Assembly (NCBI RefSeq): GCF_902170305.1
Contig: NZ_CABHWW010000007.1
Location: 62,001 to 126,000 of the forward strand
Direction of reading: 5' to 3'
DNA length: 64,000 nt
Source: Yersinia alsatica
GTDB taxonomy: Bacteria; Pseudomonadota; Gammaproteobacteria; Enterobacterales; Enterobacteriaceae
In this document: positions 43,907 to 52,633 of the stretch, one piece after another
Position numbering within the stretch: the first letter of the stretch is position 1
Layout of the letters: each line of letters begins with the position of its first letter
Made by a program: the position numbers and the translations under genes
The notes under the pieces: generated by a model
Seen by the model: the letters and a program-made list of their open reading frames with translations, nothing else
The model's database searches: none
Told to the model about the DNA's origin: nothing

Positions 43907-44626
43907 ATGACTTTTGCACTGAATACGACCCGATATTCACGTTGGTTGGCGCCATTACTGGCGTTACTGGTGGTGTTCCAATTGACCGCCTGCGGGGATA
44001 AAGAGCCAGAACAACGTAAGGCTTTTATTGATTATCTGCAAAACACAGTGATGCGCAGTGGGATGAAACTGCCAACACTGAGTGAAGATCAAAAGCAGAA
44101 GTTTGGCCCTTATGTTAGCGATTACGCGATTTTAGTGACTTTTTCACAGCAACTCGGTAAATCTGTGGATGCCAGCCTGACGCCAGCAATTGCACAAATC
44201 AATGAGATTCGCGTGGCGCAAGATTATCTTAATAAGCGCGATGCTTTACAGCAGTCAGCAGGTGCATTGAACCTGTTAGTGCAGCAGATTCGTACCGCTA
44301 AAACACAGGCCGATACCGCAGTGGCGGCGTTGAAGCAACCCGATGACTTGAAAGTCGTGTTTAATAAAGTCTTCGATAATGTGGTGACTCAGCCGACCAA
44401 TGTATTGATCCCGGCAGTTCCGGTGGTTTCTGCCTTTGTGCAGGACTTGGCGCAGGTTGGAGATTTCCTGCAACAGCAGGGCACTCAGGTCACCTTCAAT
44501 AATGGTGGCGTTCAATTCCAGACCGCACAGCAAGCTGCACAATATAACGCGATGATGGCAAACCTGGTCGCCAAGTATCCGGCGATGATGGCAGCACAGA
44601 AAAGTGTCATGAGTGTTATGCAGTAA
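43907..44626 (+). CDS. yiaF: DUF3053 lipoprotein YiaF
   Basis: 239 residues (E. coli YiaF 236). An N-terminal signal with lipobox LTAC gives Cys29 as the lipidated residue. The rest is helical and rich in Gln and Ala. E. coli has the same glyQS-yiaF order. Function is not established. Confidence 0.9.
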   Translation: MTFALNTTRYSRWLAPLLALLVVFQLTACGDKEPEQRKAFIDYLQNTVMRSGMKLPTLSEDQKQKFGPYVSDYAILVTFSQQLGKSVDASLTPAIAQINEIRVAQDYLNKRDALQQSAGALNLLVQQIRTAKTQADTAVAALKQPDDLKVVFNKVFDNVVTQPTNVLIPAVPVVSAFVQDLAQVGDFLQQQGTQVTFNNGGVQFQTAQQAAQYNAMMANLVAKYPAMMAAQKSVMSVMQ

Positions 44627-44660
44627 TTTGTTTACACTCTGAGTACGACGTTTTGATGAT

Positions 44661-44683
44661 GGGGGCCTATTGGGCCCCTTTTG
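44661..44683 (+). terminator. Terminator of yiaF
   Basis: GGGGCC and GGCCCC pair around TATTG, followed by TTTTG. Confidence 0.8.
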
Positions 44684-44909
44684 CTATCTGGCGTTTGTGC
44701 TGGTATCACTTACCCGCCCTATGACCTACCGCTATGATGCCCCTTGGCTACTTAAATGTGCTTTTATTAGCAAAACTCTGCCTTAAAACCAAGAAATCGA
44801 GTGTTTCATTTACCATTGTTGTTTTATTACACATTTGCCAAGTGACTTGCCCAGTCGTAGACATTAGGTCGATGAATGTCTCATATCCCCTCTGCGAGCA
44901 AAAATAACT

Positions 44910-44925
44910 TGTGACTCATGTCACA
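44910..44925. promoter_or_regulatory. CRP site 1 upstream of mtlA
   Basis: TGTGA-CTCATG-TCACA is a perfect match to the CRP half-sites with 6-base spacing. Confidence 0.88.
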
Positions 44926-44953
44926 TTTTAAAAACAAACTTACCACCTAAAAA

Positions 44954-44969
44954 TGTGATATCAATCACG
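44954..44969. promoter_or_regulatory. CRP site 2 upstream of mtlA
   Basis: TGTGA-TATCAA-TCACG matches 9 of 10 half-site bases. Confidence 0.85.
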
Positions 44970-45046
44970 TTAAATGCGGTTTTTAGCTTAAAAATTATCC
45001 TCTGTGGCTTTCTTACACTTCAATAGTGTGATCTTCGTCAACAAAT

Positions 45047-45068
45047 CCACCCCTATGGTGGGGGTTTT
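45047..45068 (+). terminator. Terminator-like hairpin ahead of mtlA
   Basis: CCACC (45047-45051) pairs with GGTGG (45057-45061), followed by GGGTTTT. It could attenuate transcription entering mtlA or end a short upstream transcript. It directly abuts CRP site 3. Confidence 0.45.
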
Positions 45069-45070
45069 AA

Positions 45071-45086
45071 TGTGATATGTATCACA
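45071..45086. promoter_or_regulatory. CRP site 3 upstream of mtlA
   Basis: TGTGA-TATGTA-TCACA is a perfect match to both half-sites, 159 bp before the mtlA start. Confidence 0.88.
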
Positions 45087-45244
45087 TTGAAGGGGTGAGC
45101 TACGCGTGAGTAAAAGAGCATGCTAAAGTTTGTTTTGCATACAGCGTGTTTGTATTCGATAACACCGGCGGGTTTTGCAGAACTGCCTCAACAAAACAAT
45201 TATATCGCGCTCTTATTGCTAGCGCGTACCAATAGGGGTGTTTT

Positions 45245-47170
45245 ATGTTTTCACCAGACGCAAAGGTCAGAATTCAAAATTTTGGCCGATTCCTCAGTAA
45301 CATGGTTATGCCCAATATCGGCGCGTTTATCGCCTGGGGTATTATTACCGCACTGTTTATTCCAACGGGTTGGCTGCCAAATGAAACGCTAGCCAAGCTG
45401 GTTGGCCCGATGATCACTTACCTGCTTCCACTGCTGATCGGTTTTACCGGTGGTCGTTTAGTCGGTGGCGATCGTGGTGGTGTGGTGGGTGCTATCACCA
45501 CCATGGGGGTTATCGTTGGTGCGGATATGCCAATGTTCCTCGGTGCGATGATTGCAGGCCCATTAGGTGGCTGGGCAATCAAGCGCTTTGACCGTTGGGT
45601 TGACGGTAAAATCAAAAGCGGCTTTGAGATGCTGGTTAACAACTTCTCAGCCGGCATTATCGGTATGCTGTTGGCGATTTTGGCCTTTATGGCGATTGGC
45701 CCATTGGTAGAAGTGCTGTCTAAACTGTTGGCCGCAGGCGTGCATGTCATGGTGCGGAATAACCTGCTGCCATTGACGTCTATCTTTGTTGAACCGGCTA
45801 AAATCCTGTTCCTGAATAACGCCATTAACCACGGTATCTTCTCACCTCTGGGTATCCAGCAGGCGACAGAAACCGGTAAGTCTATCTTCTTCCTGATCGA
45901 AGCTAACCCAGGTCCAGGTTTGGGCGTGTTGATGGCTTATATGTTCTTCGGCCGAGGCAACGCCAAGCAGTCTGCTGGCGGCGCAGCTATCATCCACTTC
46001 TTCGGTGGTATCCACGAAATCTATTTCCCATACGTTCTGATGAACCCACGCTTATTGCTGGCGGTCATTCTGGGCGGTATGACTGGCGTGTTCACACTGA
46101 CTGTGCTGAATGGCGGTCTGGTATCTCCAGCTTCTCCTGGTTCTATCTTGGCAGTATTGGCGATGACACCTAAAGGTGCCTATTTCGCTAACATTGCTGC
46201 TGTTGCCGCAGCCTTTGCCGTGTCCTTCGTGGTGTCAGCTATCTTGCTGAAAACCTCTAAAGTCAAAGACGAAGATGAAGATAACCTGGAAGACGCAACT
46301 CGTCGTATGCAGGATATGAAAGCGCAATCTAAAGGCGCACAAGCCGCCAATGCCGCAGCTGCTGCTGGCGACTTGAGCACGGTGCGTAAAATTATCGTTG
46401 CTTGCGATGCGGGCATGGGTTCCAGCGCAATGGGTGCCGGTGTGTTGCGCAAGAAAGTACAAGATGCGGGTCTGAAGTATATCTCGGTCACTAACTGTGC
46501 CATTAACAACTTGCCGGAAGATGTCGACTTAGTTATCACGCACCGTGATTTAACTGAGCGAGCGATGCGCCATGCACCGCAGGCACAGCATATCTCACTG
46601 ACTAACTTCCTCGACAGTCAGCTGTATAGCAACCTGACGGCACGTCTGGTTGAAGCTAGCGATGCTGCGACGAAAGCTCAGAAAGTGATTGAAAAATTGG
46701 ATGACAGCTTTGAACCCTCAGAAGCTAATTTATTCCGACTGGGCGCCGAGAATATCTTCCTCAATCAACATGCTACAGCCAAAGAGCAAGCTATTCGCTT
46801 TGCGGGTGAGCAGTTGGTGAAAGGGGGGTATGTCGAGCCAGAATATGTTGAAGCGATGTTAGAACGTGAAAAACTGACCTCCACTTATTTGGGCGAATCT
46901 ATTGCTGTACCCCATGGTACGATTGAAGCGAAAGATCGCGTGCTGAAAACCGGTGTTGTGTTCTGCCAATACCCAGACGGCGTGCGCTTTGGCGAAGAAG
47001 AAGACGAAGTGGCGCGTTTGGTTATTGGTATTGCCGCCCGTAATAATGAGCACATTCAGGTCATTACTAGCCTGACAAATGCGCTGGATGATGACTCTGT
47101 CATTGAACGTTTAAGTAAAACAACCAGCGTACAAGAAGTTCTGGATTTACTGGGCGGTAAAAAGTCATAA
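45245..47170 (+). CDS. mtlA: Mannitol-specific PTS enzyme IICBA
   Basis: Transports and phosphorylates mannitol to mannitol-1-phosphate. 641 residues (E. coli 637). The membrane IIC domain is about residues 1-345, with the substrate motif GGIHEIYFPY. The IIB domain has phosphocysteine Cys387 in IVACDAGMGSSAMG. The IIA domain at the end has the phosphohistidine His557 in VPHGTIE. An Ala/Gln-rich linker joins IIC to IIB. First gene of the mtl operon with multiple CRP sites upstream. Confidence 0.98.
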   Translation: MFSPDAKVRIQNFGRFLSNMVMPNIGAFIAWGIITALFIPTGWLPNETLAKLVGPMITYLLPLLIGFTGGRLVGGDRGGVVGAITTMGVIVGADMPMFLGAMIAGPLGGWAIKRFDRWVDGKIKSGFEMLVNNFSAGIIGMLLAILAFMAIGPLVEVLSKLLAAGVHVMVRNNLLPLTSIFVEPAKILFLNNAINHGIFSPLGIQQATETGKSIFFLIEANPGPGLGVLMAYMFFGRGNAKQSAGGAAIIHFFGGIHEIYFPYVLMNPRLLLAVILGGMTGVFTLTVLNGGLVSPASPGSILAVLAMTPKGAYFANIAAVAAAFAVSFVVSAILLKTSKVKDEDEDNLEDATRRMQDMKAQSKGAQAANAAAAAGDLSTVRKIIVACDAGMGSSAMGAGVLRKKVQDAGLKYISVTNCAINNLPEDVDLVITHRDLTERAMRHAPQAQHISLTNFLDSQLYSNLTARLVEASDAATKAQKVIEKLDDSFEPSEANLFRLGAENIFLNQHATAKEQAIRFAGEQLVKGGYVEPEYVEAMLEREKLTSTYLGESIAVPHGTIEAKDRVLKTGVVFCQYPDGVRFGEEEDEVARLVIGIAARNNEHIQVITSLTNALDDDSVIERLSKTTSVQEVLDLLGGKKS

Positions 47171-47186
47171 CTGAATAGCGAAATGT

Positions 47187-47209
47187 GTTATCCGGTGCTG
47201 CCGGATAAC
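47187..47209 (+). repeat. Hairpin after mtlA
   Basis: GTTATCCGG (47187-47195) and CCGGATAAC (47201-47209) pair perfectly around TGCTG. It resembles REP/BIME-like mRNA-stabilising hairpins found between operon genes. Confidence 0.6.
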
Positions 47210-47224
47210 CACCGCAACCTGAAT

Positions 47225-47253
47225 AGGGCCGTTGGGAGTAAACGGCCCTTTTA
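47225..47253 (+). terminator. Terminator-like hairpin between mtlA and mtlD
   Basis: AGGGCCGTT (47225-47233) pairs in 8 of its bases with AACGGCCCT (47241-47249), which runs into TTTT. It is intra-operon, so partial termination would lower mtlD relative to mtlA. Confidence 0.65.
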
Positions 47254-47271
47254 CAGCAAAAGGTAACGAAT

Positions 47272-48435
47272 ATGAAAGCATTGCATTTTGGCGCAGGTAA
47301 TATTGGCCGGGGATTCATTGGTAAACTTCTTGCTGATGCCGGTGCGCAACTGACTTTCGCCGATGTTAACCAACCCCTGTTGGATGAGCTAAACAAGCGT
47401 AAGAGTTATCCGGTTAATATTGTTGGCGAACAAGCGCGTGTTGAAGAAGTGAAGAATGTTAGCGCCGTCAACAGTGGTAGCCCGGAAGTGATCGAGCTGA
47501 TTGCGCAAGCGGATATTGTCACCACCGCCGTTGGCCCACAAATTCTGGCCCGCATCGCCGGTACTGTGGCACAAGGTCTGATTGCCCGCCATCAACAAGG
47601 CAACACCCGCCCACTGAATATTATTGCTTGTGAGAATATGGTGCGTGGCACCAGCCAGTTGAAACAGCATGTTTTTGCCGCTTTACCCGAAAGCGAACAG
47701 GCGTGGGTTGAGCAACATGTCGGTTTTGTTGATTCTGCAGTAGACCGCATTGTGCCGCCGTCAGAAGCAGGCAGCACCGATATTCTGGCCGTAACGGTAG
47801 AAACCTTCAGCGAGTGGATTGTCGATGGCACCCAGTTTAAAGGGCAGCCACCAGAAATCGCTGGTATGGAACTCACGGACAACTTGATGGCCTTCGTGGA
47901 GCGCAAACTCTTCACATTGAACACTGGCCATGCCATTACAGCCTATTTGGGTCAGCTGGCCGGTCATCAGACCATTCGTGACGCTATTCTGGATCCTGCT
48001 ATACGTCAGGTTGTGAAAGGCGCAATGGAAGAAAGTGGTGCGGTGCTGATTAAACGTTATGCTTTTGAACCACAAAAACATGCCGCTTATATCAATAAAA
48101 TCCTCTCTCGCTTTGAAAACCCTTACCTGCACGATGATGTGGAGCGCGTTGGCCGTCAGCCACTGCGTAAACTGAGTGCCGGTGACCGGTTGATCAAACC
48201 GCTGTTAGGGACACTGGAATATCAGTTACCACACGATAATTTGGTCACAGGTATTGCCGCCGCGATGAGTTATCGTAGTGAACAGGACCCACAAGCACAG
48301 GAACTGGTTGAATTGTTGGCAAAATTAGGGCCGAAAGCTGCGTTAGCGCAAATTTCAGGCCTGCCTGCTGATAGTGAGGTTGTCGAACAGGCGGTGAGTG
48401 TGTATAACGCCATGCAGGACAAGCTGACGCACTGA
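47272..48435 (+). CDS. mtlD: Mannitol-1-phosphate 5-dehydrogenase
   Basis: Oxidises mannitol-1-phosphate to fructose-6-phosphate with NAD. 387 residues (E. coli 382). The dinucleotide-binding motif [12 protein letters not shown] is at residues 6-17, and the long-chain polyol dehydrogenase signature is around [16 protein letters not shown]. It lies 101 bp after mtlA with two hairpins between. Confidence 0.97.
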   Translation: MKALHFGAGNIGRGFIGKLLADAGAQLTFADVNQPLLDELNKRKSYPVNIVGEQARVEEVKNVSAVNSGSPEVIELIAQADIVTTAVGPQILARIAGTVAQGLIARHQQGNTRPLNIIACENMVRGTSQLKQHVFAALPESEQAWVEQHVGFVDSAVDRIVPPSEAGSTDILAVTVETFSEWIVDGTQFKGQPPEIAGMELTDNLMAFVERKLFTLNTGHAITAYLGQLAGHQTIRDAILDPAIRQVVKGAMEESGAVLIKRYAFEPQKHAAYINKILSRFENPYLHDDVERVGRQPLRKLSAGDRLIKPLLGTLEYQLPHDNLVTGIAAAMSYRSEQDPQAQELVELLAKLGPKAALAQISGLPADSEVVEQAVSVYNAMQDKLTH

Positions 48436-48468
48436 TTCCGTTAAGAACCAAGCCGGTTGCGTTAGGTG

Positions 48469-48505
48469 ATAAATACCGTGCCAGATTGCACGGTATTTAT
48501 CCTTT
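48469..48505 (+). terminator. Hairpin between mtlD and mtlR
   Basis: ATAAATACCGTGC (48469-48481) and GCACGGTATTTAT (48488-48500) form a perfect 13-bp stem with a 6-base loop, followed by CCTTTAG. It could terminate most transcripts before mtlR. Confidence 0.7.
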
Positions 48506-48531
48506 AGTAGCCTCATATCCAGTGACAAACG

Positions 48532-49086
48532 ATGATTGAAAAAACACAGGCCTTTGAGAATCGGGTACTAGAACATCTGAACGCGGGTAAGACCGTTCGG
48601 AGTTTCTTGATGGCTGCTGTCGAATTATTGGCAGAAGCGCTCAATATTCTCGTAGTGCAGGTTTTTCGTAAAGATGACTACGCGGTGAAATATGCTGTGG
48701 AGCCATTGCTGGTCGGGGATGGGCCGCTAGGGGAATTATCCGTCAGGTTGAAGCTGGTTTATGCCCTCGGCGTTATTACCCGGCATGAATATGAAGATGC
48801 GGAGCTACTGATGGCGCTGCGCGAAGAGCTGAACCATGATGGCACCGAGTATCGCTTTACTGATGACGAAATCCTCGGGCCATTTGGCGAATTACATTGT
48901 GTTGCTGAGCTGCCACCAGTGCCGACATTCTTGCGTCCAGATGAAGCCGATGCTTCGCTGATTGCCATGCAACGCCAGCGTTATCAGCAAATGGTGCGCT
49001 CAACTATGGTGCTCTCGATTACTGAATTGCTCTCCCGCATCAGTCAAAAACAAGTTTCTAAGCTCTCACCTCTTGGTCACGCCTGA
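48532..49086 (+). CDS. mtlR: Mannitol operon repressor MtlR
   Basis: 184 residues (E. coli 195), the MtlR-type helical repressor with no classical HTH. Conserved blocks are RVLEHLNAGKTVRSFLMAAVELL and LSVRLKLVYALGVITRHEYEDAELL. It is the third gene of the mtl operon, followed by a minus-strand exporter gene 1 bp away. Confidence 0.94.
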   Translation: MIEKTQAFENRVLEHLNAGKTVRSFLMAAVELLAEALNILVVQVFRKDDYAVKYAVEPLLVGDGPLGELSVRLKLVYALGVITRHEYEDAELLMALREELNHDGTEYRFTDDEILGPFGELHCVAELPPVPTFLRPDEADASLIAMQRQRYQQMVRSTMVLSITELLSRISQKQVSKLSPLGHA

Positions 49087-49087
49087 T

Positions 49088-49699
49088 TTAAGCAAGTAAG
49101 ACACTTAGCCATTCGTCCACAAGCAGCCACAATGCGGTGATTGCCATCAAGCCGCCCATCACGCCATTGAATAACCGCAACTTCCAATTAACGCGCAGTG
49201 CATGACGCAATTGGTCGCCCATGACCGCCCAAACTGCAACGCAAGGCAAATTCAATAAGGCAAAGCCAGTCATAATCAGCAAGGTATGGCTCAGTGTTGC
49301 CCCTTCGCGTGGTGTGAATAAAATGGCGACATTCATTGCCATCAGCCAGGCTTTTGGGTTAACCGCTTGAAATAATGCCCCCTGAATAAATCCCATTGGT
49401 CGCTCGCTATCTCGCGCATTGGGGGTGCCAGAATTAAAAATCTTCCAAGATAGCCACAATAAATAGCCCCCCCCCAACGTCACCAGAGGGAGGCGAATAA
49501 TACCCACCCAACTAAGAATCAACGCCAGCAGTGTGGTGGTTAGTGCGCACTGTAATGCACAACCAAAGGTAATCCCCAACATCATCGGCAAGGTTCGGCG
49601 CAAACCAAAATTGACGCCGGAGGCGGCTAACAGCAGGTTATTCGGGCCGGGAGTGATCGACATAACGGTGACGTAACTGATAAAAGCACTGTCCAGCAT
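49088..49699 (-). CDS. LysE/RhtB-family amino-acid exporter
   Basis: A 203-residue inner-membrane exporter with about six membrane segments and the family motif SITPGPNNLLLAASG near the N-terminus. I start it at the ATG at 49699 (MLDSAFISYV), which has GAGGAA upstream. A longer frame would take its N-terminus from an ERIC repeat and is not credible. It is divergent from a MocR-type regulator that probably controls it. Substrate unknown. Confidence 0.88.
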   Translation of the reverse strand: MLDSAFISYVTVMSITPGPNNLLLAASGVNFGLRRTLPMMLGITFGCALQCALTTTLLALILSWVGIIRLPLVTLGGGYLLWLSWKIFNSGTPNARDSERPMGFIQGALFQAVNPKAWLMAMNVAILFTPREGATLSHTLLIMTGFALLNLPCVAVWAVMGDQLRHALRVNWKLRLFNGVMGGLMAITALWLLVDEWLSVLLA

Positions 49700-49713
49700 G
49701 GGGAATTCCTCTG

Positions 49714-49836
49714 TACCCTTCGTTCTTGAAACCGCAGGGGTGTTAGCTACACTCACTTACCCGCATCACTTACTTGAATAAGCTCATCGGGATTTGTTCG
49801 TTTGCTGTCTACCTGCAATTCCAATGACTTTGGGTA
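49714..49836. repeat. ERIC element between the LysE-type and MocR-type genes
   Basis: About 123 bp, bounded by the inverted ends TACCC/GGGTA. Its core CACTTACTTGAATAAGCTCATCGGG is nearly identical to the element at 27410-27535. It lies 15 bp upstream of the exporter start codon, where it could change the exporter's leader RNA. Confidence 0.85.
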
Positions 49837-49970
49837 AATAATTATATTACGAAGAGATTCAGCATAAACAGCAATCGGCTATAGCGTCAGAAGCAGAAGT
49901 TATCTATTGTTATGGGTACAGTTTGCATAAGCCGAAACTGTACCCATCGATCCTGCGGAGAACTGTCACC

Positions 49971-51452
49971 ATGTCCCTGGTTATGAATGAAATCCGCTAC
50001 TTGCAAGTGGCTGACAATTTGGCGCAGGCCATTAAAAATGGCAGTTTGCTGGCGGGCAGTCGCCTGCCATCGGTACGCAGCTGTGCGCAAAGCCATCAAG
50101 TGAGTATCAATACCGTGGTGGCGGCTTATCGTACGCTGGAAGACCGCGGCTTGATTGAGGCTCGCCCACAGTCAGGTTTTTACGTCTGTAGCCCATCGAC
50201 AGCCGTGGTGCCAACTGCCACGGTGGGCAAGCCAGTGGATGAAGTGCTGGATTTGATTGATACCGTATTTGCCGCGCAGCAAAACCCGCGATTTACCAAT
50301 ATTTCGCTCGCCTGCCCGCAAACCGGGGATTTTTATCCCAGTGCCAAACTGGGGCGCATTATGGCGTCGTTACTGCGCCGTGAGCCCCAGCTAATCAGCC
50401 AATATTCCTTGCCACCTGGCAGCCAGCGGTTGCGGCAACAAATCGCTCGCCGTGCCATGACGCTGGGGATGCTGGCCAGTCCTGCTGATATCACCATTAC
50501 CCACGGTTGTATGGAGGCGCTGCAATTGGCGCTGCGCGTGACGACCAAACCGGGGGATTGCGTCGGGCTGGAGTCGCCAACCTATTTCTATCTGATGCCA
50601 TTGCTGGCCAGCCTGGGCCTGAAAGCGGTAGAGATTCCCACCGATCCGCAGCAGGGTTTATCATTGGATGTGCTGGAGTTACTGCTTGAAGAAGGGCGGT
50701 TAAATGCATTGATTGCTATGCCAACGGTACAGAATCCATTGGGTTACACCATGCCACTGGCGGCGAAAAAACGGCTGGCACAGTTGATGAACGATCATCA
50801 GGTGCCATTGATTGAAGATGGTCTATACGCCGAAATTCAATTTGGCTCGACGTTATCGCCGGCGGTCAAAGCGTTTGATCGTGATGGTTGGGTACTGTTT
50901 TGCTCCAGTTTTACCAAAACACTGGCGCCGGATTTCCGTATCGGTTGGATTGATGGTGGGCGCTTTGCAGAAGCACTCCATAAGCTAAAAGCGGTTTCTT
51001 CGATGGCGGAACCCATGTTGCTCTCAGAAACGCTGGCACTGTTTCTTGAGTCGGGTGGCTATGACCACCACTTGCGCAGTTTGCGCCGCCGCTATGCGCA
51101 ACAGGTCCAGCTTGCCCAACAATTGATTACTCGCAGCTTTCCACGTGGCACCAAAGTAACCCAACCCGCGGGTGGCTTTGTTTTCTGGGTCGAGTTCCCT
51201 GACAGTGTCGATACTGTTGCGCTGTTCCATCAATTATTGCAGGAACAAATTTGCCTGACCCCCGGCACGCTTTATTCGCCCAGTGGTCGTTATCGTCATG
51301 CCTTCCGTCTATCGTGCTGTTATCCATTCAACAGCCGCTATACCGAGGCATTAGAGCGGTTGGGGGCAGCTGCATGTGAAATGAGTGGTGAACCGGCCGG
51401 AATGCAGTGGCAGCCGTTACAGGAGGCTGCTGCCGAAAGGCGTGCATCCTGA
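49971..51452 (+). CDS. MocR-family (GntR HTH-aminotransferase) regulator
   Basis: 493 residues from the ATG at 49971 (GGAG ten bases upstream). The N-terminal GntR winged helix is LPSVRSCAQSHQVSINTVVAAYRTLEDRGLIEARPQSGFYV. It is joined to a fold-type I aminotransferase-like domain with the PLP lysine in SSFTKTLAPDFRIGW. Members use PLP or an amino acid-PLP adduct as effector. It is divergent from the LysE-type exporter. It resembles E. coli YdcR in layout; the target is inferred. Confidence 0.9.
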   Translation: MSLVMNEIRYLQVADNLAQAIKNGSLLAGSRLPSVRSCAQSHQVSINTVVAAYRTLEDRGLIEARPQSGFYVCSPSTAVVPTATVGKPVDEVLDLIDTVFAAQQNPRFTNISLACPQTGDFYPSAKLGRIMASLLRREPQLISQYSLPPGSQRLRQQIARRAMTLGMLASPADITITHGCMEALQLALRVTTKPGDCVGLESPTYFYLMPLLASLGLKAVEIPTDPQQGLSLDVLELLLEEGRLNALIAMPTVQNPLGYTMPLAAKKRLAQLMNDHQVPLIEDGLYAEIQFGSTLSPAVKAFDRDGWVLFCSSFTKTLAPDFRIGWIDGGRFAEALHKLKAVSSMAEPMLLSETLALFLESGGYDHHLRSLRRRYAQQVQLAQQLITRSFPRGTKVTQPAGGFVFWVEFPDSVDTVALFHQLLQEQICLTPGTLYSPSGRYRHAFRLSCCYPFNSRYTEALERLGAAACEMSGEPAGMQWQPLQEAAAERRAS

Positions 51453-51544
51453 TACACTATCCATCTTGATGCACAATCAGTGCTATCCTATCTCCAACTT
51501 TAGCGAAATATCGTGCCCATCAGCGGCATGTACGGGCAAATACT

Positions 51545-51901
51545 ATGAAAGAACATGCAGAAATCAAACGTCTAAGCGATATGCTGGATGCGCTGAACCA
51601 TAAAGATCCTACTGTTATTCAGCAGGGGAATGTGGATTTAATTGCGCAACATATGAAAGAAAAAGAGAAGCTGGCAGCTGAAATTCAGCGTTTGAAAGAA
51701 GTGCGGGTCAAAAACCTCAGTGCTGAAGCTCAGAAATTGGCTCAACTGCCATTCAGTCGCCCAATTACTAAGAAAGAGCAGGCTGATATGGGCTCTTTGA
51801 AAAAAGCGGCACGCGGTATTGTGGTAGTGCATCCAATGACTGCATTAGGCCGTGAAATGGGCCTGAAAGAAGTGACCGGTTACGCCAAAAAAGCCTTCTA
51901 A
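51545..51901 (+). CDS. yibL: Ribosome-associated protein YibL
   Basis: 118 residues (E. coli 120). An N-terminal coiled coil (about residues 5-55) is followed by the conserved block [36 protein letters not shown]. In E. coli YibL sits next to mtlR and co-sediments with ribosomal particles. Here two genes and an ERIC element separate it from mtlR. Confidence 0.94.
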   Translation: MKEHAEIKRLSDMLDALNHKDPTVIQQGNVDLIAQHMKEKEKLAAEIQRLKEVRVKNLSAEAQKLAQLPFSRPITKKEQADMGSLKKAARGIVVVHPMTALGREMGLKEVTGYAKKAF

Positions 51902-51966
51902 TTACCACTTCTGATAAACCTGGGTGCGCGGTATCAGCCGCCACCCGGTTTGTTTTTGTCGGCTCA

Positions 51967-52257
51967 TCACTCAAAGAGTTCAGCGTGTGTCCCTGTTCGG
52001 ACAAAAACAATCTGGCTGGTCTTGCTGTGATTGCTTAATTTGTAGATGAGTAAGAAATCCCCGCCAACATGACATTCTCGGAAGTCTTGCCAATCTCCTT
52101 TAAGAGAGTGATCTAACCATTCAGCACCAAGAGGCATATCATTTGCAATCAGTAGCAACATTGCCTGTTTCAGTCGGTGCATATCATAACGGCCACTGCG
52201 GGACAGCTTTTCCCAGTCTTTAAGGAAGTCTTTCGTATAGTCTGCCGTCCTTGGCAT
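51967..52257 (-). CDS. YafQ/RelE-family mRNA interferase toxin
   Basis: 96 residues from the ATG at 52257 (MPRTADYTKDFLKDWEKL). The catalytic-type residues of YafQ are visible in LDHSLKGDWQDFRECHV and the final THAELF histidine. It cleaves mRNA on the ribosome in the prototype. Ten bases separate it from the antitoxin upstream, the normal antitoxin-toxin order of dinJ-yafQ. Confidence 0.92.
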   Translation of the reverse strand: MPRTADYTKDFLKDWEKLSRSGRYDMHRLKQAMLLLIANDMPLGAEWLDHSLKGDWQDFRECHVGGDFLLIYKLSNHSKTSQIVFVRTGTHAELFE

Positions 52258-52267
52258 TGTCGTTCGC

Positions 52268-52549
52268 TTACTTACTGTTGCCTTTTTCAAGTTCAATAAA
52301 TAACTCATCAGAAGTGGTAAAGCGTGCGTCGCGAGTGCGAACAATCTCTTCTGCTTCCTGCATAGCCGCACGTGTTTGTGTGTTAGGTACTTTCAATTCA
52401 AATGGAAATGCCTGATCAGCGACGACGCGATTTAAAAATAAACGGACAGCGTCGGAAACAGAAAGGCCCATCGCATTGAGTGCCGTGGTTGCTTGTTTCT
52501 TAATGTCATCATCAATACGGACATGCAACATTGTGGTGTGTGTAGCCAT
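52268..52549 (-). CDS. DinJ/RelB-family antitoxin
   Basis: 93 residues. The N-terminal ribbon-helix-helix is MLHVRIDDDIKKQATTALNAMGLSVSDAVRLFL, and the C-terminal half would wrap the toxin. It begins 29 bp from a perfect palindrome that is its likely operator. Confidence 0.92.
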   Translation of the reverse strand: MATHTTMLHVRIDDDIKKQATTALNAMGLSVSDAVRLFLNRVVADQAFPFELKVPNTQTRAAMQEAEEIVRTRDARFTTSDELFIELEKGNSK

Positions 52550-52577
52550 TTTAGCCTCCTCATCAATAAATCTATTT

Positions 52578-52597
52578 TGTATCTCAATTGAGATACA
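52578..52597. promoter_or_regulatory. Operator of the DinJ/YafQ-type module
   Basis: TGTATCTCAATTGAGATACA is a perfect 20-bp palindrome 29 bp upstream of the antitoxin ATG. Symmetric operators of this kind are bound by RHH antitoxins for autoregulation. Confidence 0.85.
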
Positions 52598-52633
52598 GTC
52601 AAATTTATCGAAGGACTTGGTGATGTTTAACTG

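Larger units (their letters stand above)
44627..45244. other. Mannitol operon control region (618 bp)
   Basis: After the yiaF terminator there is no gene. The half next to mtlA carries three full CRP sites, a partial fourth (TGTGA-6-TCAAC at 45027-45042), and a terminator-like hairpin (45047-45068). The yiaF-proximal part to 44900 shows nothing I can name. Repressor (MtlR) action is expected here, but no site was identified. Confidence 0.8.

Noticed and set aside
45120-45392. 90-codon frame starting before and overlapping mtlA
   Set aside because: Overlaps the mtlA start in another frame and its 3' half is mtlA codons out of frame; at most a chance leader.
49700-49756. N-terminal extension of the LysE-type exporter
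   Set aside because: Encoded largely by ERIC repeat DNA; the ATG at 49699 has a good Shine-Dalgarno and matches the family start.
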